In this document: positions 26,095 through 39,141 of the stretch, piece by piece | How positions within the stretch are numbered: position 1 is the first letter of the stretch | Layout: each line of letters opens with the position of its first letter | NCBI GenBank assembly: GCA_022578605.1 | Contig: MU394101.1 | Span: forward strand, 124,001-188,000 | Reading direction: 5' to 3' | Source: Camillea tinctor | Lineage: Eukaryota > Ascomycota > Sordariomycetes > Xylariales > Xylariaceae | DNA: 64,000 bases | Notes under the pieces: model-generated | Databases searched by the model: none | What the model saw: the letters and a program-made list of their open reading frames with translations, nothing else | Told to the model about the DNA's origin: nothing | Translations under genes and position numbers: made by a program

Positions 26095-29000
26095 GAGGAA
26101 GACGATGGGATCGGGAAGAGAGGGTGGAAGGGATTGGGAAGAAGAACAGTGAGAGAGTGGCACAAGAGGAAAAAGTCAAGACTTGAGAACAACCTAGGTT
26201 AGGTTTAGTGTTAGTCTGTTAGTGAGCAGGGGGGTTACCTAGTAGAAGGACAGGCCAAAAAAGATGGGGGGAAGGCGGACTTTACTTGATGAGACTTAGG
26301 CTTGGCTGGTTTAGCGTAGCACTTAGTAGGTACCTATACTTATGCGACTTCCGAGGCAAGAAAGTGGAAAGAGGAAACAGGAAAGAGTAGGTAGGTATTT
26401 ATTGTACATACCTAGAAAAGCAACAAGTAACATACCTAAATTAGATCGCAGGTCGCAAGTAATTATCGCGCAATGGATGCAAAACAAGCAAAGTACACTA
26501 AACCCCATAGAGGTTAGGTATAGCCACAAAGAGACAACGGGAAACCCACCCCCCAGCAAATCGCTAATCCAGACTGGGGTAGAGTGGACGAAGCTATGAA
26601 TAATGAGAACTCACCTGACTAGGGGGTAAGATGGAGTACATACGTAGTATGTTGAACGGCTAACAGGAAAACCTTCGTTTTTCTTGGGCTTAGCCAACCG
26701 CCCTACACCTACAATCACTCGACTATTGCCTATATTGTAAAGCAAGGTACGGTACACGCTACCTATAAAATTAGCAATTAAGTGCTAAGATCTACGTCAA
26801 GTAAAATAACACGAAGTGGACAAAAAGACCTTAAGCAGCTTAAGATATAAATGCGTGCTATATAACATTGGACGATATACGTAGTAAAACATAGATGTAT
26901 GTGGTAGACATGCTGTAATCAGAATCAATTCAACATCATAATAAAAATCATAATCATAACAATTAAAGATAAGTAGCATGTAAAAGGTGGTAGGTATATA
27001 CCAAATCTATCTACATATGTAGGTAATTGTAGTGTATCTTAGACAGCTAGTTAGCATTTATAGCGGGGTCTCATATTTGTTTCTAAACAATAACTAACCA
27101 CCACCACCTCCCCAAAACAGGTACAACGATTTTTATTTTTATTTTTATTTCTTTTTTTACCACAACATCAAACAACCAGAACGACACGCAAACATCATGG
27201 AGGTGTTTAGCATATATGCAAAAGTTCTGTATGTTGGAACGTGCATTCGGTAAATGGATATTATACTACATTACATATACTCAGGTCTATAGAAATAGAA
27301 ACATCAATCCAGCTTATGTATTGAGCCAAGGTAGGGCTCGGTATACGGATCTAGGTATACATATGTATGTATGCAGGATCGCCCGCACCTATGCACTCCG
27401 TACCTGTATGCATGTAGTGTACTATTGTCAGACCCAGAAACAGCCCCCGTTAAACTGGAGTTAGTACCTGAGTGCCTTACACTATGTACATACATACAAG
27501 GGGGGAGAAGGGGGGGAGAGGAGGGGGCGGAGGTGTGTTCGGGAACCATGTAGATTATGTAGATATCCATTTTATCATAGTAACCTAACTCACCTAACAA
27601 TATTGATTCAAGGAAGAAAGTCGAGTTCAGTTGACGGGATGAAAAAGACAAAAATGATGTAGCTTTGCACACACCTCTTCGAAACCTGATTATACTACAA
27701 GTAACTGCAAGTAAGCTCCCGTCAGAGCTGGGAATGAGAGGCACCCAATTCGCATTACTATGGGCTGAATAGCTGCCACGTGATTGGTCGCCGTTCTATA
27801 TCAGCTCTCTCTAATCACGGGGTTGTGGTGTGGTCGAGGTTCTGCGTCACGGGCACATTGCAGCGTCCTTGAGAGAGGGCTTTCCGCTGATGCCCAGTGG
27901 TGGTGGTATTGTGGCGTGGATGAAAGGACCTACGCAAGCCGTTTGCACAACCCCCAAAATGTAACCTTGACATGACTGTACGTACTATGTAGTAATGTAT
28001 ATGGCATATGGCGTACCATAATGGATCTGAATTGGCAGAGGGAGACTGACCAGACTGATCGGATTCTTCAATCACATATATTGTTGTTTGTTGGTGATAT
28101 CGATCAATGGTCGACTTACACTAGGTACACTAACCACAACCACACATAACACATTTCAAGTGCCGAATTACCGACCTTGTCCATGTCCTACGGTATGTAA
28201 TTAGGAGGTATGTGTAAATTAAAAGAAGACACCCCATACGTGTGAAGTGCAAAATATGGGGCTGGATGGCTTGCCTTTTTGTCTCGCTCATCTGCGACGA
28301 AATCGAGAACAGCCAGCCTCAGAACAAGCCTTGGCTTTTTTTTTTTCCTTCAAGTTTCCCACCCCCCTTGGGACGAAAAAGAAAGAGAGAAAAAAGAGAG
28401 GGAAAAAAAAAGAGAGAGAGAAAGAAAGTTGACACAGCAACACTATACTCACCACTAGTGTAGAACAGTCTGAAGAAATTGTCAGTTGTTTGTGAGTCGA
28501 TGCCCAGTGAGGTTGGATATTTCCTACTAGTCTCCCTAAAAATCTCTTTTCCATCGTCTCATAATAATGTGAGGTAGATGCGAGTGAGGTAGACAGAACC
28601 AGACCATATCACATGTATATCCGGATTTCGATCCCTTTCTCGTCCTAGGAAAAGGCAGAGTTTTTGTGTGAGCGGTAATGAGTATTGTAGGTGTGAAATG
28701 CCTGTTAATTTTCGGGAGGATTGCCAAATAGGTCAACTTTGTCGCACGTTACAGCACTAACCTTAGGTAAGTACGTATATAGTGTGCGACTATGTATGCA
28801 TATGTATCGTGGTTGTAGTGTACAACCCAGACCCAGCTAAGTCGCTGGAATGGGAATAAGCTGCAAAGTTGTTTAGTATTGCTGTTAGTGTTGGGTATTG
28901 GTGCCATGTTAGCCGGGAGTTGGAAAGTCTATTGATGGTTATTGTTATCAACTCTTAATTATTGGCCATCAGTATCGAAAAGAGAAGAAAAGAGGAGGGG

Positions 29001-32000
29001 GGAGGGGCACGCGTGAGTATTGAAAAAAATTAAAAATTAAAATTTAAGAATAAATGACAATAGAAAAGTATAGTGGGAAAAGAAAAAAAGAATGTTCATC
29101 GCATTGTTCCATGCATTTATCACCTATTGTTGGTTGGTTGATTCAAAACATCTACATGCATAGGCAGAACGGAGATTCGCGAATTTGCAGGACCAAGTAC
29201 TACACTACGATACAACTAAAGTTTAGGATACCCAAAGGTAATCAAGTAGGTTATGTACTATAGGCCCCAAAAATAGGCTTCTGGAGACTCCGTACTGTAT
29301 GTATGTAGGTATGCGGGTAGTATGTAAGAAATGGACGTATTAGGAATAAGAACCAGGATTTCTGTGCGTCTGTGAAAGCGGATTGGACGAGAGCAAGGAA
29401 AAATGATCGTCCTTTTCTCGATTTAACGTTACATGGAACGGACCAGCATCAAGGAAGTGGCAGGTTAAATTCAAAGTTCGAAAAGTAAGAAATCATTCTT
29501 TGGGGTCTTTTCCATTGTCCCGGAACCATACCCGAACAGGCTAAGCGTTATACATTTCGATTCTGGAGTAGATACTATCTAAGCCATTAAGCACCTAGCA
29601 CATCTCGTCTCGAGGCCGGTGTTAAAAAAGTTAGTAAATACATACCTAACCACCTACCTAGGTAGGTGCTTACACGTGCTTTTTACTTCTCTTCTCTTAC
29701 ACCTCTATAAGTGATGAGGTTATACACATACATAGGTACACTCTCTCTCACGTCAACGCTATACGAATTGAAATTACTATAAATTTACACAAACCAAAAG
29801 AGAAAGGGGACAAGAAAAAAGAAAAAAGAAATCATTAGTAACGAAGAGTGCTGTTTACTCACGAGACGAGGCAAGGGTCTATTATAGGCAGACTGGCAGA
29901 CTAGAAAATTCGATTCGATGGTTCGATGTAACCCACCTCATTCCTTGTCACTCTGTGGCGTCATCTCTGACAATCCTCACTCTTCATCGACACCGACAGC
30001 GTGGGTATCGATTGAACTTTTGAATATTATTTGCATGTGCACATATGCTGTACCAGCTTCGAAAGAACAAAAGGAGGCAAGGCTAACCAGGAAACTGAGG
30101 CAAGAATAGAAAAAAAAATTCTTAAAAGGCTATGGTTATGGAAACCATCTTGTCGGCCTCGCCGTCCATCTGATCGACATTTGCTAGCGTTTGTACATTG
30201 TATGTTTCTGAATACAGCCATCTCTCGATGATGCTACATAGTCCAGGCTATGCTGCGTTCTCCAGGGCACGCTTTTGTAACCATAGCCTTCTACAACCAT
30301 AGAGTATAGAGGTAGGTAACGAACCATCGAGGAACAAACTACCTATACACTGGATAATTCCTATCCTAGTGATTGTTACAGTCGCCTCGGTAAAGAATTT
30401 GGTAAGAGGCAACGGCAGTGGGTTCCCAGATCTCTCAGCATCGTCCATTATGTTTATTTTCCAAGGTTATGTACTATTCTTTTTTTTAATTCTTTTTTAT
30501 TCTTTATATTGACGAATATCATCGCATTGCATCTAAAACTTTTACTTCCTACATATCTTTCATTTATTTGGCATATCACAGAACCAGAACCCCGGGTCAT
30601 TCTGCGCAACAGGCTCTCGAGAAGCTCATGCTGTCCTTCGAAGGACAAAACGGTTCTCAGTCCACCGAGACCAACATTTCCCTTTTATTTAATGTCTATG
30701 GTATTACGAAGCGTCACTGATTGCGCTGCGGACAGGCGGACGTCACACCCGGTCCGTCATACCAACATCCGTACGATATGACATGACATAGGCAACTCCC
30801 AGGCTCCCGCGTTGTGTTCGAGGCAAGCAACGTTGGGAAGAGATGGGAACTTGAGATTGAAAGGGTCTGCTTACGCCTGTGACACAGGAGACACAGTCTG
30901 TGTCATCCTCCATCAGACCACGAACATGTTCTTACCATCAGGGGAGTCACCTAGCCCGTGAATGAAGGCCTCCTTTCAACTCCGCCGTTCCGCCACCCAT
31001 CCCGTCAATTGTAATTTCAACAAGGGGAAACAATGAGAGAGGGAGGGAAAGGCATAGAAAACAGCAAACGACGCTAGCCAAGGCAGGGGGCCATTCCCGT
31101 GTGATATTGCAATTGTGTGCTGTGTTTGGTCAAAATGCCGAAATCCGACTTCCTTTCCGTACGGACATCAGACGGAACAGGAATAACTTCATTTTACTCA
31201 ATGCACAGATTCCTCTCACATATGAGATCGCCAAGAAAAATACCCTGTCGGGATTTTTATTTACCATTTTTATTTCTCTATCAGCTAATAAGCACTACAG
31301 ATTCGAATGAACAAAATCAAAGTTCACCTCATATCACATCAACTGAAATTGCGCCAATACGCCAATTGTCAAAATGTGGAGAGCCGAATCAGAAAATGGA
31401 CAGAAAGGAAAACTTTCCGACCCCAGCTTTTGATCAAATGGGCTTTGGATGGGGGAGACGAAAAGTCTGGGGGATCTCCCGGGGTCCTTGACGTTTCTCC
31501 CCGCAATTGGATCTTTCCATAAGCGTTCTCGCTAACGCTTCACGATGCGTTCGCTCGCGTCGCCAACTTGCATCGGCCCGAAAGGCTCCAGCTTTTCCCT
31601 TCCTACTACTACTTTCCCCAGTTTCATCGTCTGTCAGCCGAGCTGCCAGTATACCCTCTGTTATCTCGTTCTTCCGCCTATCATTCCAAATTTCTATTCT
31701 CCGCATTGACCAAAATTCCCGAACCCAGTGGGAGATGATGGGTTTTGGACACGACGAAATATAGACGGGAGCCAGCTCATTGGGACTCAAGCCACGAGCC
31801 TTGTCATACGGACAGGTAGATACATACGCACCCCACGTATGTACATAGCAAGGATATCATAAGAGGGCGGCGATAAACGCATAAAATGATGGGATAATAA
31901 ACTCCTTGATGATGCTCTTTTGGGATAGTTCCCCGAAGCAAACAAGCACCAGAGAAAAATATTAAGGGGGATAGTAAGTGATACCTACGGTAGGTAAACA

Positions 32001-32993
32001 CTAGTCATGTACCCCTAATACATGATTATCGTCCTCATACACATCCAATCCATACGATATTCAGTTTCAGTCAATGCATTCATTTCGGAGTGAAGTCAAC
32101 TAAACCACGTTTTCCCCTTAAGCGAGTACAGAACCGTATGTATACCTAGCTGGCGGATAACATCTCTTGAACTCACGGCCGATCATCAGGCCTACTTCAC
32201 TATATGATTATACACATATATACATCAATATGGTGCATAGTAACATTGACATCTACGTGGCTAGGTGTAAACGGCCGTATGTCGGAGCTCTCCTGCCTAC
32301 TCCCTTCTACACCTACCGGACAGTTTGCCACTGTACTTCACGAACGCTGCGAAGATAAATTCGACCCTTTCTATTCCCCATGGTGATGCTGGAGGGAGTG
32401 ATTCACCATCGCATTATTTGTTAAGATGATTATATCATATTCTACAGAGGGGCAGCTGGGTAGCAATACGAGGTGCTATCCGTTTATGGATTTTTAACTT
32501 GTTTATCCTCTAGACCGTCGGTGGTCATTTTTGCTATTGGCATAGATGCGAGACGATCACTTCGACAGCACGAAATGCAGGTGATTACTCATGAACGGAA
32601 TAGACAAGTACAGGTTGGGAATAGACTGTATGTCTAGATATGCCCAGGGGGCTACTCCGTCACCGCCAAAGGAGAGATACTACTATGGTTTAGTTTGAGG
32701 TAATTGTCTTTAGGGCATCTCACCAACAAGCATAGTTCCCTCAATAATATGCAGTATATGGCTAGGACTATACGGAGGATATTATCCTAGTTGACATGTG
32801 AAGGTGGGGGAAAATATTGAACTTAAATTTACATACAATATCTACAAGTTTAGCAAGAGTATAACTCATCAGATATGAGCCTGGATAGGTGAAAACTAGT
32901 GACAGCAATTTTATTCGAATTATACTATATTTAAACTCCGCTAACAGGGTGTGCTATGAAGATCGATCTACATACCAAGAAACATGTGCTTCT

Positions 32994-33001
32994 CTACCTA
33001 A
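32994..33001. repeat. Left target-site duplication of the MITE
   Basis: CTACCTAA directly before the left arm; the identical word follows the right arm. Confidence 0.75.
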
Positions 33002-33523
33002 CGGAACGGATAGTCTGACGGTGCTTTTCGGATAGTCTGACGGTGTGGCGTACATCCGCCACACACTAAGCCTAAAGACACCTAGTCAACCTTGGTACAC
33101 TGCCACAGGTACATACGCCCTTTAAATGGAAGTACCTCTATTGTCTTGCGGTCGCAAAGTCAAATGCAAATGTCGCAACCCAATTAAATTCAATTTCGCA
33201 ACACACTGCAACTACGATGCATTTGTAACTGCAATGCATTTGCGATTTTAATTTAAATGCATTTGCATTTTAAAAGCTTTTTTTCAAAAGCTTTTTTTTT
33301 TTTTCAAATGCAAATAGATTCAAAGATTTCAATCCATTTCAACTACCATTACAAATGCAATGACAGCTGCAACCGCAAAACAATAAAAGTACTTTCATTT
33401 TAAGGGTTGCTTATGCCTGTGGCTATGTACCAAGGTTAACTAGATGTTTTTAGGCTTAGTATGTGGCGGATGTACGCCACACCGTCAGACTATCCGAAAA
33501 GCACCGTCAGACTATCCAAACCG
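33002..33523. mobile_element. MITE with long terminal inverted repeats
   Basis: A 522-bp non-autonomous DNA transposon with no coding capacity. The two ends are inverted copies of each other over about 120 bp, starting CGGAACGGATAG on the left and CGGTTTGGATAG when the right end is read in reverse. Each arm contains the 16-mer GGATAGTCTGACGGTG twice, six bases apart. An identical 8-bp word, CTACCTAA, flanks both ends (32994-33001 and 33524-33531) and is best read as a target-site duplication. An 8-bp duplication fits hAT elements, while arms longer than 100 bp fit Mutator-like elements; I cannot decide between them. The interior is A/T-rich with many ATTTGCAT-type octamers and an AAAAGC(T)n duplication. 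Confidence 0.88.
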
Positions 33524-33531
33524 CTACCTAA
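33524..33531. repeat. Right target-site duplication of the MITE
   Basis: CTACCTAA directly after the right arm, identical to 32994-33001. Confidence 0.75.
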
Positions 33532-36000
33532 TCGTATAGAACAAGCTTGGACAATTTACTAGTTTCCAACCTTAAGCAACCCATGCAATGCAAGACGAGG
33601 ACCACCAAGGGGCGTGACCTAGTTAGCCAGCCCCACGGGGTATATCAGACTCCACCATGGTCAGATATCTAGGTTAGGTGCGATTATTCTGCACATCCAG
33701 CCCTGTCAGGGCCGAATACCTACCTGCTTTCTGATGCCTCCCGGCCTATCGGAGATTCTCCAGGTTCGAGCCGAGCCTCAACCCAGTTGTGATCCCTCCT
33801 AGCTTGGCCAAGACCAAGGCAACTCCCATCTCCTTCTCCACGCTCTTATTTTTTATCTCTTTCGTCCTAGACACTTGCATGGTTTCATCAGATGGTTATT
33901 CGGTATGTGAGTGTCGGTTTGAGCTTCACCAACCAATCATTATTAGGCCGGCTTACTATATGGGAAATTAGGTGAGGTACTCTCGTGGAGTTCTAGAACG
34001 CATGCCTCGTTGTAGGTTGGAAGCTTTGGAATTACGGTCTGCTGGCCTCATCTACCAATACTAACGATAAAATATACAATAGTCAATAGAAGAGCTTCGG
34101 AAACATTGGGATTAACACTAGAAAACCCCTAAAGTAAAACTACAATATGATTAACATGCTCGGACCCGAGAGCAGGGGAGCAGTCCAAGTTAGCAGAGGG
34201 GAAGTGATGCCTCGGGATATCCCCAACTTGGCGATCAGGGTTTCCAAGCACATGTCTAAGGTTAAAGCTATCCCTCTCTAACCCCCCTAAATATGTATGT
34301 ACCTACATACATGCCTACGTAAGTACCCATACACGTATTATATATGCGTAGGTACATACCCTCCAGTAAAGCAAGACATCAACGAAAATCTATACCACCT
34401 ACACACACACACACATGCATATATCCATGCCGAACATCCCTTCTCCAAGAGTAGCCTCAACTGACACTGCAACCCCAAATCCCCCAAACTCCGCCTGCAA
34501 CTCCGACTTATGTCTTCAACATCAAACTCCAAAAAAGCTCGTTCCCCCGAATATGACCGGACGATTCCCCCCTCATCATCATCCCCAGGGGGGGGGGGAG
34601 CATCAAACCCCCTTCTTCTTCTTTTCTCCGCAGAATGACGTCTGTCGCCATTGGTTAGAGAAGTATAAGATCGAAAGGGGGTAAAGGGGGGTATGGGGAT
34701 AGCTGGACTCGCCCTCGTGTCTGCAATGCACCGCGGCATGCCATCCATCCCATCGACGCCAAAAGCAGCCGCGACAGAACGACAATGGAAGAAGAAAAGC
34801 CACCCTTCGATTCGGCCCTATGGGTTGGACTCTCCTCAAGCAGGGCAACTAACCTACGTATGTTCTAGCCCCGTCTTCTCCCCCCCCCGGAGGGATCTAT
34901 AGCTACCCTGCCCTGCGTCCTTACCTCGCGGGAAGCTAAGCTAGCTTGATACTCATGGGGACGAAGACGATGAAGCTAAGGGTGGTAGCTAGCTACCTAC
35001 CTACCTGCATTCTCTAACCACCGTACAGGCACATACATATAAACAACGCAACGAGAGCAAGAGAGAGCCCCTGATGCGGCGCCGGCTCGGCGCCGAATAT
35101 CTCTCCTAGCCTCCTTTCATATACACCACACTTAACTAGGTTAACCTGCTCTCGCCGCTGAGGTGGAAAGGGACAGATGTAATCAAGCATCTCGGCACCA
35201 AGACTGCCCCCTCCCCATCCCACCATTCCTCTCACTGCATATTCCATCCCTCCCCTCCGCACTGTCTCTTAGAGAACCAAAAAAAAAAATGATGGAGAAA
35301 AGGGGGTGTGAAAGCTGGGGTACAGCACGGGTGGCGAAGACCCGGAGCCAGACTCGTACGCGGTAAGGTACAGCTGATCTGGGGACTGAGGAAGGAGGGA
35401 GGGTAGCAACGCATAACCGCCGCCACCGTCGTGGCTTGCACGCGGAAAGTGGATGGGGTTGCGGGGGTTGGAGAAGGAGAAGGGAAAAAAGGGGGAAGAT
35501 GGGGTTGGAGAAAAGGGGTAATAGGGGGAGAAGCAAATAGGCACCGTACAGAGCGCTCTCCTATCACTATTACCATCGTAAGCAAACTGCATTGCACACT
35601 GGTGATTAGAAACCTAGGAATGACCCGATAAGACCCAAGAAACAAAGCGACGAATAGATTTTGAAACCACGCTCTCTCGCTTTAGAATGTTGACTGGCAA
35701 ACCATACTGAATCCCCATCATCATCGCCTATCCCTTATCCCTTATCTCACTCTACCAATCCATCCATCTCTCAATCAATACACGGCTTCCCGTTTTCATC
35801 CGGTAGCCGCCACCATGACCGCCATACATCCAATACACTGAACCTTGACCCAAGCCGAGCACCGCCTCTCATCCCACCACCCGAGTATAGTTACCCAGTC
35901 TCAGTATCTTACCTTCATCCCATGCCTAAGACCTGTACCTGCAGACCACCACATCATCATCTGCATCCCCTCTCCATAATCCCCCATCTCCTCCCTTGTC

Positions 36001-36040
36001 CCTTATCCCCCCTTATCCCCCCTTATCCCCCCTTATCCCC
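36001..36040. repeat. 10-bp minisatellite
   Basis: Four exact tandem copies of CCTTATCCCC, with partial copies on both sides, in a pyrimidine-rich spacer. Confidence 0.95.
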
Positions 36041-37129
36041 CCTCCCCCTTATTCTCCCTATCGATCCTTACCCCTATCCACCTCACCCTCCGCCAACTAG
36101 AAACGCCCGAGTCGCGTCCGAGGTTCCCCATATGCATCGGCGCCACGGCAACGAACCATGTAAAGTAACCTAGCTGGAAGGTAAGGAACCCCCTCATCTC
36201 CACCCCTCATCCCCATCTCGAGATTCCCTTTCCTCTGTTGCGCCTTTTGGGGCGGGTACCTGTCCACGCACCTCCGCTTCCTCCTTCCCTCCCTCACCTA
36301 CCTACACACCCAAACAGTATCCCAGCATGTAATATCCTGTCGTAACTCGATCATCCTATCTCATTCACCATCAGAACCACGACCGGGATCACGATGTTGA
36401 TCAGATTTTCGTACGGAAAAGGCCCGAGTTTGCCCCTTTCCTCACACATCCCCCTTTCCCGTCCCCCAAATCCCCCTTTCCCATTCCCAGTCAGTAACCT
36501 CCGAGTAAAGTAGTATAGATCCCCCTAGATCCCATAGGATAAGGAGATCCCTCAAGGTTCGCAAGGTAAGATGAAGCATTCTAGCGTGTATAGCACAAGC
36601 CAAGACAAGACAAAAAAAGATCAAATTTTTAGGAACTGTGGAAATGTGAGGGTGATCGATCGTAGCGTATCATACGCCAACCAATCTGTCTCTTTCTCTA
36701 TTTCAGCGAATTAGTAGTAGGTAAATTTCGTATCCAGGAACCAATAACCCACGCACACGCACATCACCACTTGTCTCGCTCGGAGTAGCCCGGTTAACCC
36801 ATGACTTGCCCCATCGATCTATGCTTCCCCTTTTCATTTCCCTGTCCAAGAAAATCAAAGTAGTACCCAAGATAGCCTTCCTTTGTCGATACGATTCCAT
36901 ATCCTAGATCTAGTGACGATGGCAACAATGACGACGATACCCAATCTCCCCTATTCCTCTCCAGAGCACAGAAATCCACACCAACGCAATGCCAGAAACC
37001 CGAAAACGCCATCTTTGCAAGAAACCCAGTACCCTCTCGATATGCTCTACCCTTCGACCCCTATTCATCCTAACCCCCTAAAGAAGAACTCTCTCTCTCA
37101 AAAAAAATCTTTTTCTTTTCTAACCCCCT

Positions 37130-38346
37130 TTACTTGCTCCGCTTAGGCAGGTATCTCACGTTCTTAGCGCAATTGCCCTTATCGCCGTGGAAGCTATCGC
37201 GGGCGGGCACGAACTCGCCGCTCTGCAGGCTGCCCTGGACGAAGTACACGTACCAGGCCTCGTGGAGCAGGTCGTGGCGGGCGCCACCGCACTTCAGGAT
37301 GACGCGGCTGCCGCTGAAGTCCTCGAGGGCGGCCTGGATCTTGGCTAGCGGGTGGGTGGCGCGGGGGTCGGGCTCGATGCCGGCGCGCTGCAGGGCGCGG
37401 TACGTGTCGAGCGTGCGGAAGAGCCCGAAGGCGCGCGCGAAGTAGTCGACTACCTCCATGCCTGGCTTGTAGGCGTCGCCGTAGCAGGACGGGGCGAGCG
37501 TGTTGACGCAGGTTCCGTGCTTGTTGTACTCGTGCGCCCAGAGGTGGTCGTTGGTGCCGCTGTAGGCGGAGGGGTTAGTATTAAGCAAGCTGTGCTATGG
37601 TAGGGGAAGGAGTTGGGTGAGCAGCATACTATTTGGCGACCCAGTACCGGTTCATGTACTCTACCAGCTCGCTCTGATCGTAGTGTTCCAGCACCTCGGT
37701 GATGTTGTTAAACTTGGGCGCCATGCCGCAGAACTGGTCGAACGAGCCATCGCAGAGATCGGGCCTGTATGGAGGGTGACAGAGTTAGCTTATTTCCTCG
37801 CCTTTTCCTGCGCCGTCATCATAGATCTTTCTCATTTCTCAAAGAGGTCTTCCCATATTTATCGTATATTTGAAGCTGACTCTCCACTTGAAACAATCTG
37901 AAACCACCTTCCCACATTCACGCATTCCCCTCCCTTTCCAGAACGCAAACGATCATAGAGCACACATACCAAAGCCCGTGGAGCGTCCAATCCTCCTCCG
38001 CGCCGCCGACGTGGGTCTCCTCATCCCAGAACTGGGTAAGCAAAAGGCGGCCGCCGGGGTTCACGAAGCAGCACGAATCCTCGGTAGACGTCTTGTTGTT
38101 GCAGCTGACGGGGGAGTCGATGGGACAGGTGGGCGCGCCGCTGAGAGGGTCATAGGGGGTGATTCCAGCGGCTGGGAAGTTATTACTGTTATCGGCGGGA
38201 TTCGTGTGTCCGAAGACGGAGGATGGGAGACGGCTAGGGGCGTTGTCGCTGTCGCTGCGGCCTCCACCTAGGGGAACCTGCAGCTGGGAGAACAGGTTGC
38301 CGGCGTAGGCGAGAGCGGCACGCAGGGAGGTAGTCTGCGGTGCCAT
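37130..38346 (-). CDS. RNase T2 family ribonuclease (Rny1-like)
   Basis: Predicted 313 aa in three exons: 38346-37970, 37764-37630 and 37559-37130. RNase T2 enzymes cleave RNA through a 2',3'-cyclic phosphate and act outside the cell or in the vacuole. Both active-site motifs are present and both depend on the splicing shown: CAS I as WTLHGLW at 120-126, its last Trp split by intron 1, and CAS II as HEYNKHGTC at 180-188, just after intron 2. The two catalytic His, the Glu and the Lys are all there. The many Cys (SCNN, DSCCF, DLCDG, FCG, GTC, SCYG, LKCGG, GNCAK) fit the disulfide-rich fold. The first 30 residues (ending LYAG-like AYAGNLFSQ) are only weakly hydrophobic, so a classical signal peptide is not obvious. 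The protein lacks the long C-terminal extension of yeast Rny1. Confidence 0.9.
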
Positions 38347-39141
38347 ATTTTCTTTAATTATATTATATATAGATATATTTATAAGAATAAATGCGTTCTG
38401 GTTGTGTTCTATCGATGAATGGTAGGAGGTCGAGGCAGATGGGAATTCTAGGTCAGGAATTCTAGGTCACGATAACCTCCAATTGATATTCTATAATAGT
38501 ACTTCAATTGGATTGAGGTTCGTTCCTATTTTCTGGTGCTTAGGGGAATTATAGGCAAATAGAATATGTAGGAATAAAGAAATAGTAAATAAATCAAGAA
38601 AAGAAGCTCTGGTGATGATAAAAAGATGGAATACTTATATAAATGGAACTGGTATGTAAGAGGTATGTAAGAAGGTAAGAAGAAGGTAAGTCAATAAGAA
38701 GTGCTACTTAGTAAGAGATAGGAGACATCCCTATCTTATCGAGCTGTCCTGTGACGTCTTGTGGAGGCGCTCTGTGGAGGCGCTCTTACTTAATAAACTG
38801 GGTAAGCCCCATAAGTTAAGGGGTTTAGAGGCGTGTGCTAGCAGGCTGTAACGCTATTGGTTAGCTCCTAAACTCATGTGAGCATCCAACCAAGTCACCA
38901 GGCCAATTCGATAACACTGCAATTACAATGCAAGTAATCTCACAACATCATAACCCGATAAGCATACCTAATCAAGCTTAAAATCTCTTAAACGGTAACT
39001 TAAACAGTATCTTAAACAGTACTAGGGAGTCAGTTTCAACAGTTCGATTTCTATTACGGAAATTGTCCGTTTAAACCTTGTGGCTTTAACAACAATCCAT
39101 ACCTATCAGTCCCCTTACAAGCTGCTTTATTGTATCAGAAA
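38347..39141. other. Intergenic region
   Basis: RNase T2 promoter side, AT-rich, with two short tandem duplications: GGAATTCTAGGTCA (about 38442-38469) and TGTGGAGGCGCTCT (about 38759-38787). No gene seen. Confidence 0.6.

Larger units (their letters stand above)
25518..37129. other. 11.6-kb gene-free region
   Basis: No supported gene was found. The part next to 25518 is probably a long leader and promoter for the zinc-cluster regulator (purine-rich, with a 20-nt poly-A at 26075-26094). The rest is microsatellite-rich DNA with TAGGTA words, one MITE (33002-33523), a 10-bp minisatellite (36001-36040) and pyrimidine-rich stretches at 35900-37100. A non-coding transcript could not be seen from sequence. 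Confidence 0.55.

Noticed and set aside
31434..31790. 118-aa minus-strand frame in the gene-free region
   Set aside because: No recognisable motif, no splice partners and mixed codon use; kept as chance open frame.
33761..33785. tRNA B-box-like GGTTCGAGCC
   Set aside because: No matching A box, acceptor stem or cloverleaf around it.
34338..34748. 136-aa minus-strand frame
   Set aside because: Partly translates G-run and CA-repeat DNA and lacks a domain; not supported.
36001..36040. Regular short repeats that could suggest a CRISPR array
   Set aside because: The 10-bp units are directly adjacent without spacers; a minisatellite in a eukaryotic genome.
38442..38790. Two short tandem duplications that might be LTR ends
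   Set aside because: They are 14-bp direct duplications without TG..CA ends, primer-binding site or coding sequence.
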